Below are positions 33,662 through 42,137 of a DNA stretch of 64,000 bases, in pieces. The notes beneath the pieces are model-generated. The model did not search any database and had not been told where the DNA came from. It worked only from the letters and a program-made list of their open reading frames with translations. This stretch comes from Hydrogenophaga sp. BPS33. GTDB taxonomy: Bacteria; Pseudomonadota; Gammaproteobacteria; Burkholderiales; Burkholderiaceae_C. The position numbers and the translations under genes were made by a program. The DNA lies in contig NZ_CP044549.1 in the NCBI RefSeq assembly GCF_009859475.1, positions 124,001-188,000 of the forward strand. The letters are read 5' to 3'. Position 1 is the stretch's first letter. Every line of letters starts with the position of its first letter.

Positions 33662-34078
33662 ATGAAAACACGGTTGTCGCCCTGGCGCATGTGCGCCGCC
33701 CTCGCCCTGGTTCTGGGTCTTGCCGGCTGCGGTGAGCGCGCCGGAAGCCCACCCACCGCCGCGCCCCCCGCCGAAACCGCACTGCCCACGCCGCCGCCAG
33801 CGCCCGCCACCGACCAGTGGGTCGGCAAGTGGAATGGCCCCGAGGGCACTTATCTCGAGATCCTCGGCGGCCAGGGCCACTACGACGTGACGGTGCGCAA
33901 CCTCGACGGGCCACGCACCTTCGCTGGCGCCGGCCAGAACAACACCATCGTCTTCGAGCGTGACGGCCAGCAGGAAACGCTGCGCGCCACCGACGGCCCT
34001 CAGACCGGCATGAAATGGCTGGCCGAGAAGAAGAACTGCCTGACGGTGCGCGCGGGCGAGGGCTATTGCAAGGATTGA
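33662..34078 (+). CDS. Small lipoprotein of unknown function
   Basis: 138 aa. Type II signal peptide with lipobox LAGC (Cys25), then a Pro/Ala-rich linker (SPPTAAPPAETALPTPPPAP) and a compact domain starting QWVGKWNGPEGTYLEI with two late cysteines (NCL and GYC) that could pair. The W-x-G-K-W-x-G-P-E start recalls small beta-barrel envelope lipoproteins. Its last 16 bp overlap the convergent lyase gene. Confidence 0.75.
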   Translation: MKTRLSPWRMCAALALVLGLAGCGERAGSPPTAAPPAETALPTPPPAPATDQWVGKWNGPEGTYLEILGGQGHYDVTVRNLDGPRTFAGAGQNNTIVFERDGQQETLRATDGPQTGMKWLAEKKNCLTVRAGEGYCKD

Positions 34079-34962
34079 GGTGAACCCAGGGGCCTGCGGT
34101 CGCGCAAGGCGTCCTCGATGTCCCAGTAGGTCTGCATGCCGGCCAGGCGCGACATGCCACCGCGCATGCGCAGCAGAAAATCGTCGGCCTGGTCGATGCG
34201 ACCGCTCTCCCGCAGACCGGCCCACAAGTCGGTGAGCGACTGCACGACGGCGGCGATGGCGTTGAACGGGTAGAGCGCGGCAGCAAAGCCAGCCTTCTCG
34301 AGCTGCTGCAGCGACAACACGGGTGGCACCACGCCGCCGATCCACATCAGCGGCAGATCCGGGACGTCCTGGCGCACCCGCTGAAGATGCGCAGGATCTT
34401 CCACATCGAGCAGCAGCAACGCGTCCGCACCCGCCTGTGCGTAGGCCTTGCAGCGCCGCGCGAGCTGCTCCACGTCGCCGGTGGCGCGGTACACGTCGGT
34501 GCGCGCGATGACCATGAAATCCGGATGTTGGCGCGCCTTGACCGCCACTTCGATGCGCGCCGCGGCTTCGCTCAGATCCACCAGTCCGCCCTTGCCGCGG
34601 TGGTAGTCCACGCTCTTGGGGTAGGGCTGGTCGTCGATGTGCAGGGCCGCCGCGCCGGTGGACTCGATTTCGCGCACCGTGCGGTGCACCTGCGCCACCG
34701 AGCCGAAGCCGGCGCCCGCGTCCACGATGAGCGGACACGGCGTGGTGCGCACGATGCGCGTCGAGCAGTCGGCGGTTTCGGTCAGGGTCAACAAGGGTTG
34801 GCCCACGGCCAGGCTGATGCCCAGCGCATTGCCGCCCAGGTACACCGCCGAGAAGCCGGCCTGCTCGGCGATGCGGGCGGACACGCCATCGTGTGCGCCC
34901 GGCACGGCCAGGATGCCGGGCTCCTTCAACAAGGCGCGCAGGCGGGAAGCCGACGTGCTCAC
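34063..34962 (-). CDS. Isocitrate lyase/PEP mutase-family carbon-carbon lyase
   Basis: 299 aa, GTG start behind GGAGG. TIM-barrel family features: GILAVPGAHDGVSARIAEQAGFSAVYLGGNALG, IVDAGAGFG (metal-binding Asp region), GAAALHIDDQPYPKS and MVIARTDVYRATG. The catalytic loop of isocitrate and methylisocitrate lyases (KRCGH) is replaced by YHRGKGG, without Cys. That resembles oxaloacetate decarboxylase or 2,3-dimethylmalate-lyase-like members and argues against a classical lyase. Follows the intradiol dioxygenase through an interspersed repeat, so the two are probably cotranscribed. Confidence 0.82.
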   Translation of the reverse strand: MSTSASRLRALLKEPGILAVPGAHDGVSARIAEQAGFSAVYLGGNALGISLAVGQPLLTLTETADCSTRIVRTTPCPLIVDAGAGFGSVAQVHRTVREIESTGAAALHIDDQPYPKSVDYHRGKGGLVDLSEAAARIEVAVKARQHPDFMVIARTDVYRATGDVEQLARRCKAYAQAGADALLLLDVEDPAHLQRVRQDVPDLPLMWIGGVVPPVLSLQQLEKAGFAAALYPFNAIAAVVQSLTDLWAGLRESGRIDQADDFLLRMRGGMSRLAGMQTYWDIEDALRDRRPLGSPQSLQ

Positions 34963-35026
34963 TGGACGACCCTCCGTGCTGCGCACTGCGGGGCCGAGCG
35001 CCTTCGGAGCGGCCGGGCGGCGCTCA
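34963..35026 (-). repeat. Interspersed intergenic repeat carrying a ribosome-binding site (copy C, divergent)
   Basis: Read on the minus strand it starts at the dioxygenase stop (TGAGCGCCGCCCGGCCGC), contains CCCCGCAGTGCGCAGCACGG and ends GGAGGGTCGTCCA before the lyase GTG. Same layout as copies at 3681 and 42073, with a more divergent middle. Confidence 0.5.
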
Positions 35027-35806
35027 TACCGGCCGCTGCACGTCGAAGTCGAACCGCGCGGCGAAGGTGGGCGCTGCCGCACCATCCACGCGCTCCAACT
35101 GCGCGATCAGGTCTTCGGTAACCGCGCCTTCGACGTAGTCGGTCTTCAGGGTATCGGAATGGGACATGAAGACTTGCGTGGTCAGGCAAAGCTTCTGATC
35201 GATGCCGATGCGCGCGTGCACGTGTGCGGCCCGCGTGTTGGTGCGGCCCATGGCGCGGAACAGTTCGCCCACGGGGTCGTGGTCGTGCTCGGCGTAGTCG
35301 CTGGGCAGCAAGGTCTCGACGGCGTAGCGGCCCTGTGCATCGGTGAGCACGATGCCGCGCAGGTGGGTGCCCTGGCGGTCGTAGATGCCCAGGTGGTCGG
35401 CGGACCACAGGTCGACCTGAGCACCGGCGATGGGTTGGCCGGTGGCGGCGTCGCGCACCACACCGCTGAGCTGCAGGCGCGGCGCATCGGGCGCTACGTC
35501 TTTTTCGAGCAGCTTGCCGTCGGCCTTGATCGGGTGGGCCGCGTGGTACGGGCCGGTGAGGTTGGCGCGCGTGCCCGGGCGGCCCGAGGCGTGCACGTCG
35601 ATGCTGGTCATGGCCAGGGCCACGTCGATCAGGCTGCGGCACATGCCGGATTGCCCCAGGCGGTTGAGGTAGTCACCGGCGATGTGCAGCTCGTCTTCGG
35701 TGATGCGGTGCTCGCGCACCACGCCCTTGAGCGCGTGGACGGTGCTCTCGAAGATGGCGCGCAGGCGCGCCTGGTCGATCGCGGGGCTCGCGGTGTTGGC
35801 GGTCAT
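35024..35806 (-). CDS. Intradiol ring-cleavage dioxygenase
   Basis: 260 aa. Fe(III) ligands can be assigned as Y142 (HLGIYDRQG), Y171 (LLPSDY), H195 and H197 (RAAHVHARI), with the 24-residue gap between second Tyr and first His seen in catechol 1,2-dioxygenase. N-terminal helical dimer domain residues 1-75. VDLWSADHLG is the usual strand before the first Tyr. Cleaves a catechol- or hydroxyquinol-like ring between the hydroxyls; substrate not determinable. ATG 35806 has GAAGGAGA upstream. Separated by 65 bp from the FMN reductase gene upstream. Confidence 0.88.
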   Translation of the reverse strand: MTANTASPAIDQARLRAIFESTVHALKGVVREHRITEDELHIAGDYLNRLGQSGMCRSLIDVALAMTSIDVHASGRPGTRANLTGPYHAAHPIKADGKLLEKDVAPDAPRLQLSGVVRDAATGQPIAGAQVDLWSADHLGIYDRQGTHLRGIVLTDAQGRYAVETLLPSDYAEHDHDPVGELFRAMGRTNTRAAHVHARIGIDQKLCLTTQVFMSHSDTLKTDYVEGAVTEDLIAQLERVDGAAAPTFAARFDFDVQRPV

Positions 35807-35871
35807 GTTCTGGTCTCCTTCGGCATTCGTGGGTGGCGCGGCGCGCATCGCGCGGTTCTGTTGTCGGCCGT

Positions 35872-36459
35872 TCAGTTCGCGCGCGCCGAGAGCCGCAGCT
35901 GGTCGAGCACGAACCCGTGGAATTCCTCGAGCTGCGTGCGCACGATCTCGCGCGTGTTGCGGTCGGTGAGCAGGCCGGCCTCGTCAAAGCGTTGGCTGGC
36001 CGGGCCGATGAACACCTCGGGCTTGGCGAACACGCGCGCGTTCAGCGCCACCAGCACCTGCCGCAGATGTGGCTGCATGCGCACACCTCCGAAGGCACCG
36101 CCCGAGACCGATTGCAGCAGCACCGGCTTGTGCGCCAGCGGCGGATCGGGCACGCGCGAGAGCCAGTCCAGCATGTTCTTCAAGCCGCCCGGAATGGAGT
36201 AGTTGTATTCCGGCGAGGCGATCACGAGCGCGTCGGCCTCGCGGATCGCCTGCGCGAAGTTCATGATGACTTGGGGAAAGCCGCTGATGCGCTCCAGGTC
36301 GTGGTCGTAGATGGGCACGTCGGCCGGGCTGATGCCGTCGACGAACTGCATGTCGCCCGTGGCCAACCCCGGCAGCGCGCGCAGCAGCGCGGTGTTGTAC
36401 GAGTCCTTGCGGACGCTGCCGGAGACCGTGACGACGCGGATGTTTTCTCTTTTCTTCAT
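35872..36459 (-). CDS. NADPH-dependent FMN reductase (flavodoxin fold)
   Basis: 195 aa. VSGSVRKDSYNTALLRALPG gives the phosphate loop (SxR..S.N), and IASPEYNYSIPGGLKNMLDWLSR is the family signature for the flavin face. QSVSGGAFGGVRMQPHLRQVL follows. Members reduce FMN, azo dyes, quinones or chromate. Between the amidohydrolase and the intradiol dioxygenase, so perhaps a quinone reductase protecting a catechol-type intermediate. Confidence 0.88.
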   Translation of the reverse strand: MKKRENIRVVTVSGSVRKDSYNTALLRALPGLATGDMQFVDGISPADVPIYDHDLERISGFPQVIMNFAQAIREADALVIASPEYNYSIPGGLKNMLDWLSRVPDPPLAHKPVLLQSVSGGAFGGVRMQPHLRQVLVALNARVFAKPEVFIGPASQRFDEAGLLTDRNTREIVRTQLEEFHGFVLDQLRLSARAN

Positions 36460-36494
36460 GGATACCTTTCGCAAGACGGAGCGCAAAAATCGTT

Positions 36495-37889
36495 TCATGG
36501 CCGCACGAATCGACCGCGGGGCCCGGCTTGGACCACGTCGTTCTGGACCAGCAGTTCGCCGCGCAGGTACACCGCGTCGATGCCGCCATGCACTTCGCGG
36601 CCCTTGAGCGTGGTGTAGCGCGCGCGGCTGTGCTGCGCCGCATCGGTCACGCGCCAGCGGCGCTCGGGGTCGAGCAACACCAGGTCGGCGTCCGCCCCCG
36701 GCGCGATCGCACCCTTGCGCGGAAACAGGCCGAAGGCGCGCGCGGGCTGTTCGCAGCACACGCGCACGATCTCGCCGAGCGACACCACGCCCTGCTGGGC
36801 CAGGATCAGCATGGAGGGCAACAGGGTCTGCAGGCCGGGCATGCCGGGCGGGGTCTTCCAGATGTCTTCCCAGCCCAGGTCCTTGTCTTCGACGAGCACG
36901 GGCGAGTGGTCGCTCACCACCATGTCCAGACCGCCTTCGCGCAAGGCCATACGCAGGGCGTCGCGCTCCTGCGCCGAGCGGATCGGCGGCACGATGATGC
37001 CGTAGGGGCCGAACGCGAACGCCTCTTCTTCGCTGAACACCAGGTGGTGCGACATGGCCTCGGTGGTGATGTGCACGCGGTCCGAAAAACGGCGCACGTG
37101 CTCGATGCTGCTGCGCGCGGACAAGGCGCGAAAGTGCAACTTCGTCGCGGTCTCGGCCGCCACCGTGCAGGCGCGGGTGATGCCCAGGGATTCCGACAAC
37201 GTGGGGCGGGTGCGCACAAAGGCTTCCACCAGCGGCGGCGGCTCTTCGCGTTCGACGCGGTAGCGCACGCGGCGGTCGTTCTGGTAGCCCTTCTGGTCGC
37301 GTGTGTTCTTTGCGATCAGCGTGCCCGAGTGCGGCGTGATGCCGGCAATGCCACCGGCTTCGGCCACGGCCGTGAGCAGGCGGTGCAGCTCGTAGTCGTC
37401 GTTGCCGATGGTGAACTCGGGGTTGCCGCCATAGGCCAGGAACAGCTCGAAGGACACCGCGCCCTGGCGCGCCATCGCGAGGATCTCGGCGGTCTCGCTG
37501 CGCGGCGAAATCATGGCCTGGATGGCGAAGTCCACATGCGACTCCCGCTCGCCGGCCTGGCGCTTGCGCTCGAAGTATTCGGGCGTGGCGGTGCGCGGGT
37601 CGTCGGTGGGCATGAGCATGACCGTGGTCACGCCCCCCACGGCGGCCGCGCGGGTGGCGGTGTCGAAACAGTCGAGGCGGCTGCTCAGCGCATGGCCGGG
37701 AATGTGCACGTGCGCGTCGACCAGGCCCGGCAGCAGGAGCTTGCCCGTGGCGTCAACGACCTGCTCGCCTTCGATCGCGGCCCCGGGTTCGGCCACCGCC
37801 TGGACGACACCGTCGCGAATGCCGACGTCGGCGCGTTGCGTGCCCCCGACCCCGACCACGGTGCCGCCTCGGATAACGGTTTCGAACAT
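36495..37889 (-). CDS. Hydantoinase/dihydroorotase-like amidohydrolase lacking the carboxylysine
   Basis: 464 aa. Metal motif DAHVHIPG (H60, H62), AVGGVTTVMLMPTDD, and SDHSPV with the catalytic Asp are typical of cyclic amidases. At the place of the metal-bridging carboxylated lysine (SFKxFxAY in hydantoinases) the sequence reads SFELFLAYGG, that is E148. A glutamate could bridge the metals, or the protein may hold one metal only. The C-terminal ADADLVLLDPERRW strand is intact. Proposed substrate is a cyclic amide or imide; not further resolvable. Confidence 0.85.
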   Translation of the reverse strand: MFETVIRGGTVVGVGGTQRADVGIRDGVVQAVAEPGAAIEGEQVVDATGKLLLPGLVDAHVHIPGHALSSRLDCFDTATRAAAVGGVTTVMLMPTDDPRTATPEYFERKRQAGERESHVDFAIQAMISPRSETAEILAMARQGAVSFELFLAYGGNPEFTIGNDDYELHRLLTAVAEAGGIAGITPHSGTLIAKNTRDQKGYQNDRRVRYRVEREEPPPLVEAFVRTRPTLSESLGITRACTVAAETATKLHFRALSARSSIEHVRRFSDRVHITTEAMSHHLVFSEEEAFAFGPYGIIVPPIRSAQERDALRMALREGGLDMVVSDHSPVLVEDKDLGWEDIWKTPPGMPGLQTLLPSMLILAQQGVVSLGEIVRVCCEQPARAFGLFPRKGAIAPGADADLVLLDPERRWRVTDAAQHSRARYTTLKGREVHGGIDAVYLRGELLVQNDVVQAGPRGRFVRP

Positions 37890-38017
37890 GACTGCGAATT
37901 CCCTCCGGCAAGTCCGCTCGGGACCCTGATGGCGCGGAATTCTAGGGATCGTCCCCGAGCGTCACTAGCCGTGATCGGGTGATGCGAGTCATAGCCCGCA
38001 TCTATGGGAGAAGGGGG

Positions 38018-38806
38018 TCAGAGCAGGGGTTGCAACTGGTTGGCCAATGCGCGCAGCGCGCTCAGAATAGGGCCGGTCAGCAACTCCACGCTCATGCGCG
38101 AAGCCGGGCCGCCGCAGTTCAGGGCCATGATGGTGCGCCGGTCGTTGGAGACCAGTGGCACGGCCACCGCGCACACGTCGGGGTGGTAGCGGCGCAGGTT
38201 GAGCACGTAGCCGTGCGCCCGCACCATCTCCACCGCTTCGCCCAGCCAGGCCTCGGTGGCCGGCCATTCGCCAGGCGGCAGCTGTGCCTGCAGCGAGGCC
38301 AGGGTGGCCCGCCGCTCGGCTTCAGCGGCCGCGCCCAGGTAGGCGCCGCCCACGGCGGAGCGCTCCAGCGCCATGGCGGTGCCGACCGTGAAGTTCAGCC
38401 GCAGCATGCCGGGCGCTTCGGCGCGCTGCACGATCACCATGGTCGTGCCCACCTTGCCCGCGAGCGAGAGCGAGGCGTCGAAGCGGTCGGCGATCTCGGC
38501 CATGCCCGGGTAGGCCGCATAGGCGATGCCCGCTCGCGCCACGGAGGCTCCGCCCAAAGTGAGCACCCCCAAACCGGCACGCAGACGGTCGCTTCCGGCG
38601 GGCACCAGGTAACCCAACTCGGTCAGCGTGTGGCACAAGCGCCAGACCGTCGACTGCGCCAGGCCGGTGAGTTGGGCGATGTCGGTGGAGCCCAGCTCGG
38701 GGCGCTCGGCCGTGAAGCACTTGAGGATGTCCAGCCCGCGCGCCAGCGCGGTGACGAAGTCGCGGTCCTTCTTGCCCTCGGGGGAAGGCGGGGTGTCGGT
38801 TGACAT
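38018..38806 (-). CDS. IclR-family transcriptional regulator
   Basis: 262 aa. Winged helix FVTALARGLDILKCFTAERPELG, STDIAQLTGLAQSTVWRLCHTL, then effector domain to HGYVLNLRRYHPDVCAVAVPL. ATG 38806 (MSTDTPP) is preferred to an ATG ten codons upstream that lies in the promoter region. Divergent from the PDC-lactonase-like operon, with a perfect palindrome between the two, so the likely regulator of that operon. Confidence 0.9.
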   Translation of the reverse strand: MSTDTPPSPEGKKDRDFVTALARGLDILKCFTAERPELGSTDIAQLTGLAQSTVWRLCHTLTELGYLVPAGSDRLRAGLGVLTLGGASVARAGIAYAAYPGMAEIADRFDASLSLAGKVGTTMVIVQRAEAPGMLRLNFTVGTAMALERSAVGGAYLGAAAEAERRATLASLQAQLPPGEWPATEAWLGEAVEMVRAHGYVLNLRRYHPDVCAVAVPLVSNDRRTIMALNCGGPASRMSVELLTGPILSALRALANQLQPLL

Positions 38807-38847
38807 CGGGGTCTGAACTCCTACAATAATCCGCATAGTAGCATTAA

Positions 38848-38864
38848 AACCCGCAGTGCGGGTT
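38848..38864. promoter_or_regulatory. IclR operator palindrome
   Basis: AACCCGCA-g-TGCGGGTT, perfect 8-bp arms around one base, between iclR (38806) and the lactonase start (38880). It ends 15 bp before the plus-strand start codon, covering its leader just ahead of the AAGGAG site. A TACAAT hexamer at 38822-38827 could be the plus-strand -10. Confidence 0.6.
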
Positions 38865-38879
38865 AAAAGGAGACCCGAA

Positions 38880-39719
38880 TTGCCGGTTTTTTCCGAACCC
38901 GGGGTGTGCGACGCGCACGTCCACGTCGTCGGCCCCGCCGAACGCTTTCCACTGGTCGAGGGCGCCAGCGGTCACTTTCCAAAGGAAGCGCTGACCGAGA
39001 TGTACCAGCGGCTGGGCATTGACCGCTCGGTGCTCGTGCAGTCGGCGCGCCACGGCACGGACAACGCGGCAATCGAAGACGCCATCCGCACCAGCGGCGG
39101 GCGTTTTCTGGGCGTCGCGGTGGTGGACGTGGGCGTGGCCGATGGCGAACTCGCGCGCCTGGCGGCCGCGGGCATCCGCGGCGTGCGCTTCAACTTCATG
39201 CGGCATGTGCACAGCGCGGCGCGCATCGAGGACGTGATCGCCCTCACGCCCCGCCTGGCCCGCTTCGGGCTGCATCTGCAAGTGCATTTTGAGAGCCACC
39301 TCGTCCACACGCTGGGCCCGCACCTGCAGCGCGCCGAGGTGCCGGTGGTGATCGACCACATGGGCCGGGTGGACGCCAGCCTGGGCGCCGCGCACGAGGA
39401 TTTCGCCGCGCTGGTGCGCCTCCTGGGCGATGAGCGCTTCCGCGTGAAGGTCAGCGGCATCGACCGCATCGACCGCCAGCCACCCTACGCCGCGGGCGTC
39501 GCCCTGGCGCGCCAGCTGGTGTCGTCCTTCCCATCGCGCTGCTTCTGGGGCACGGACTGGCCGCACCTGAACCACCACCACGCACCCGACGACGCGGCCC
39601 TGGCCGAACTCACGTCGGCCATCGCCTCCGACCCCGAACACCACCACCAGTTGCTCGTGAGCAATCCGGCGTCGTTCTACCGCTTCGAACCCCTGACCCC
39701 ATCGCGAGGAAACCCATGA
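38880..39719 (+). CDS. 2-pyrone-4,6-dicarboxylate lactonase-like amidohydrolase (LigI family)
   Basis: 279 aa. CDAHVHVVGPAERFP gives the HxH motif of amidohydrolase family COG3618, LVQSARHGTDNAAIEDAI and AAGIRGVRFNFMRHV match LigI-type enzymes, and FWGTDWPHLNHH carries the final Asp. I place the start at TTG 38880, seven bases after AGGAG; the in-frame GTG at 38856 lies inside the operator palindrome. LigI opens the pyrone dicarboxylate of protocatechuate 4,5-cleavage; 4-sulfomuconolactone hydrolase is a relative. Coupled (ATGA) to a Bug receptor. Confidence 0.85.
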   Translation: MPVFSEPGVCDAHVHVVGPAERFPLVEGASGHFPKEALTEMYQRLGIDRSVLVQSARHGTDNAAIEDAIRTSGGRFLGVAVVDVGVADGELARLAAAGIRGVRFNFMRHVHSAARIEDVIALTPRLARFGLHLQVHFESHLVHTLGPHLQRAEVPVVIDHMGRVDASLGAAHEDFAALVRLLGDERFRVKVSGIDRIDRQPPYAAGVALARQLVSSFPSRCFWGTDWPHLNHHHAPDDAALAELTSAIASDPEHHHQLLVSNPASFYRFEPLTPSRGNP

Positions 39720-40693
39720 ACCACCCATCGTCCCAACGCCGCCGTCTCCTGCTGGCAGCCGGCGCCCTGCCTTTGACCATCGCCACACCCTCGTTCGCGC
39801 AGTCGGGCGTCACCAAACTGGTCGTGGGCTTCGCGGCAGGCGGCCCGCTGGATGCCGTGGCCCGACTCATCGCGCCCGCGCTCGGCAAGGAGCTGGGCAC
39901 GCAGGTGATCGTGGAAAACAAGCCCGGCGCGAACGCGGCCATCGCGGCCGAATCCGTGGCCAAGGCACCGGCCGACGGCAAGCAGCTGTGGATCACCAGC
40001 GTGGGCGCGGTGGCCATGAACCCCACGCTGTACGACAAGCTGCCCTACCACCCGGTGCGCGATCTGGCGCCGGTCTCGCTGGTGGTGAACACGGTGGAGA
40101 TCCTGGTGGTCGGCGCGAACCACCCGGCCCACGACGCCGCCGACTTCATTGCCCGTGCGCGCCAGCGCAAGGAAGGCGCGACCTTGGGCTCCTCGGGCAC
40201 CGGCAGCGTGCCCCACCTGGCCGCCGAGTTGCTGGCCGACGTCACGGGCGCGCGCATCGCGCATGTGCCGTACAAGGGCGTGGCGCCGGCCATCGCCGAC
40301 ACCATGGCAGGCCACATCGACGGCCTGTTCGCCGACGTGCCGGTGGTGCTGGAACTCATCCGCTCGGGCAAGCTCAAGGCGCTGGGCATTGCCGCGCCCC
40401 AGCGCCACCCGGCCCTGCCCAACGTCAAGACCTTCCAGGAGCAGGGCATCCAGGGTGTGGACTCGGACAACTGGTACGCCGTCTTCGCCGCCAAGGCCAC
40501 GCCGGCCGCCGAACTCGAACGGCTGAGCCAGGCCATGCGCCGCGCGCTCACCGACCCCGATGTCAAGACCCGCCTGGCCGCCACCGGCCTGCAGCCCGCG
40601 CCCACCACGCCGGCCGAACTGGCCCGCCTGCTGGCGGCCGACACGGCCAAGTGGAGCAAGGTCATTCGCGACAAGAAGATCCGCGCCGAATAA
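39716..40693 (+). CDS. Bug/TctC-family periplasmic binding protein
   Basis: 325 aa. N-terminus MNHPSSQRRRLLLAAGALPL with an RRR before the hydrophobic core, cleavage near SFAQSG. VTKLVVGFAAGGPLDAVARL and VIVENKPGANAAIAAE are Bug loops with a slightly atypical GANAAI in place of GASGNI. Overlaps the lactonase stop. Probably binds the acid degraded by this operon. Confidence 0.92.
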   Translation: MNHPSSQRRRLLLAAGALPLTIATPSFAQSGVTKLVVGFAAGGPLDAVARLIAPALGKELGTQVIVENKPGANAAIAAESVAKAPADGKQLWITSVGAVAMNPTLYDKLPYHPVRDLAPVSLVVNTVEILVVGANHPAHDAADFIARARQRKEGATLGSSGTGSVPHLAAELLADVTGARIAHVPYKGVAPAIADTMAGHIDGLFADVPVVLELIRSGKLKALGIAAPQRHPALPNVKTFQEQGIQGVDSDNWYAVFAAKATPAAELERLSQAMRRALTDPDVKTRLAATGLQPAPTTPAELARLLAADTAKWSKVIRDKKIRAE

Positions 40694-40695
40694 AA

Positions 40696-42075
40696 ATGAG
40701 CATCTTTTCCCCCAAACAGCCGAACGCCTCGCGCGTGTTGCGCATCGGCGCTGGCGCCAGCTACGCGGGCGACCGCGTGGAACCCGCCACGCTGCTGGCC
40801 GAGCGCGGCGCGCTGGACTACCTCGTCTACGAAACCCTGGCCGAGCGCACCATCGCGCTGGCCAACATGGAGCGCGCCAAAAACCCCGAGCTGGGCTACA
40901 ACGAACTGCTGGAAGACCGCCTGAGCGCCGCGCTGCCGCATTGCAAGGCCCAGGGCACGCGCATCGTCTCCAGCATGGGCGCGGCCAACCCCCTGGGCGC
41001 GCAGCGCAAGACCGTGGAGATCGCGCGCCGACTGGGCCTGGGCCCGCTGAAGGTCGCAGCCGTGTTGGGCGACGACGTGCTGGACTATTGCCGCGCCCAC
41101 GCCGACACCCTGCCCATCATGGAAACCGGCGCACCGCTGTCCTCCCTGGCCGGCCAGATCGTCTCGGCCAACGCCTACCTGGGCGCGGACAACATCGTCA
41201 CCGCGCTGGAACAGGGCGCGGACGTGGTGCTCACCGGCCGCGTGGCCGACTGCTCGCTGTTCCTCGCGCCCATGGTCCTCGAATTCGGCTGGTCGCAAGA
41301 AGACTGGGACCGGCTGGGCAAGGGCCAGGTGGCGGCCGACATGGTCGAGTGCGGCGCCAACGTCTCGGGCGGCTTCTTCGCCGACCCGGGCTACAAGGAC
41401 GTGCCCGAACTGCACGACCTGGGCTACCCCATCCTCGAAGTGAACGCCGATGGCAGCAGCGTCGTCACCAAGATCGAGGGCACGGGCGGCCTGATTTCGC
41501 GCGCCTCGTGCCTGGAGCAGATGCTCTACGAGATCCACGACCCGGCGAACTACATCACGCCCGACGTGGTGGTGGACTTCACCAGCGTGCAGCTCGACGA
41601 GGTCGCCCCCAACCGCGTGCGCATCCGCGGAGGCACTGGACGCGCCCGGCCCGAGCTGCTCAAGGTGTCCGTGGGCATCCAGGAAGGCTGGATCGGCGAG
41701 GCCGAGATCACTTACGCCGGCATCGGCTGCGTCGAGCGCGCGCGCCTGGCCGAGCAGGTGGTGCGCGAGCGCCTGCGCATCGGTGGCGTGTCCCTGCAGG
41801 AGCTGCGCGTCGACCTCATCGGCATCGACTCCTTGCACGGAGCGCAATCCCTGCCGCTCGAACATCCGCCCTACGAAGTGCGGCTGCGTTTTGCCGGCCG
41901 CAGCGCGGACCGCAAGAACGCGGTCAAGCTGGGCAACGAGGTGGAAACGCTGGTGGGCAAGGGGCCGGGCTCTTCCTCGCTGCCGCGCAAGAGCGTGCGC
42001 GAAGTCGTCGCCATCTATTCCTGCCTGATCCCGCGCGACGCGGTGCAGGCCCGCATCGTGATGGAGACGGCATGA
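40696..42075 (+). CDS. AtuA-family (DUF1446) acyclic-terpene-utilisation-like protein
   Basis: 459 aa. Shows the DUF1446 pattern: RIGAGASYAGDRVEPATLLAERGALDYLVYETLAERT near the start, GAANPLGAQRKTVEIARRLGL, and VVLTGRVADCSLFLAPM. In Pseudomonas AtuA lies in the citronellol/geranyl-CoA operon but its reaction is not established. Here it is not beside geranyl-CoA carboxylase but beside aromatic-type enzymes, so it probably serves another pathway. Start two bp after the Bug stop. Confidence 0.85.
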   Translation: MSIFSPKQPNASRVLRIGAGASYAGDRVEPATLLAERGALDYLVYETLAERTIALANMERAKNPELGYNELLEDRLSAALPHCKAQGTRIVSSMGAANPLGAQRKTVEIARRLGLGPLKVAAVLGDDVLDYCRAHADTLPIMETGAPLSSLAGQIVSANAYLGADNIVTALEQGADVVLTGRVADCSLFLAPMVLEFGWSQEDWDRLGKGQVAADMVECGANVSGGFFADPGYKDVPELHDLGYPILEVNADGSSVVTKIEGTGGLISRASCLEQMLYEIHDPANYITPDVVVDFTSVQLDEVAPNRVRIRGGTGRARPELLKVSVGIQEGWIGEAEITYAGIGCVERARLAEQVVRERLRIGGVSLQELRVDLIGIDSLHGAQSLPLEHPPYEVRLRFAGRSADRKNAVKLGNEVETLVGKGPGSSSLPRKSVREVVAIYSCLIPRDAVQARIVMETA

Positions 42076-42137
42076 GCGCCGCGCCGGGCCGCCCCCAGCA
42101 AGCGCGCACCGCAGGCCGCAAGGCCGGAGGTTTTTCA
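42073..42137 (+). repeat. Interspersed intergenic repeat carrying a ribosome-binding site (copy B)
   Basis: Starts at the AtuA stop (TGAGCGCCGCGCCGGGCCGC), continues CCCCAGCAAGCGCGCACCGC and ends GGCCGGAGGTTTTTCA before ATG 42138. Nearly the same as copy A at 3681 for the first 43 bases. Confidence 0.6.

Noticed and set aside
37960..37995. TGAT-x-C-x-x-GTCATAG sequence before the amidohydrolase, resembling the twin-promoter arm
   Set aside because: Only about 12 of 17 positions match and no further copy or symmetry is present.
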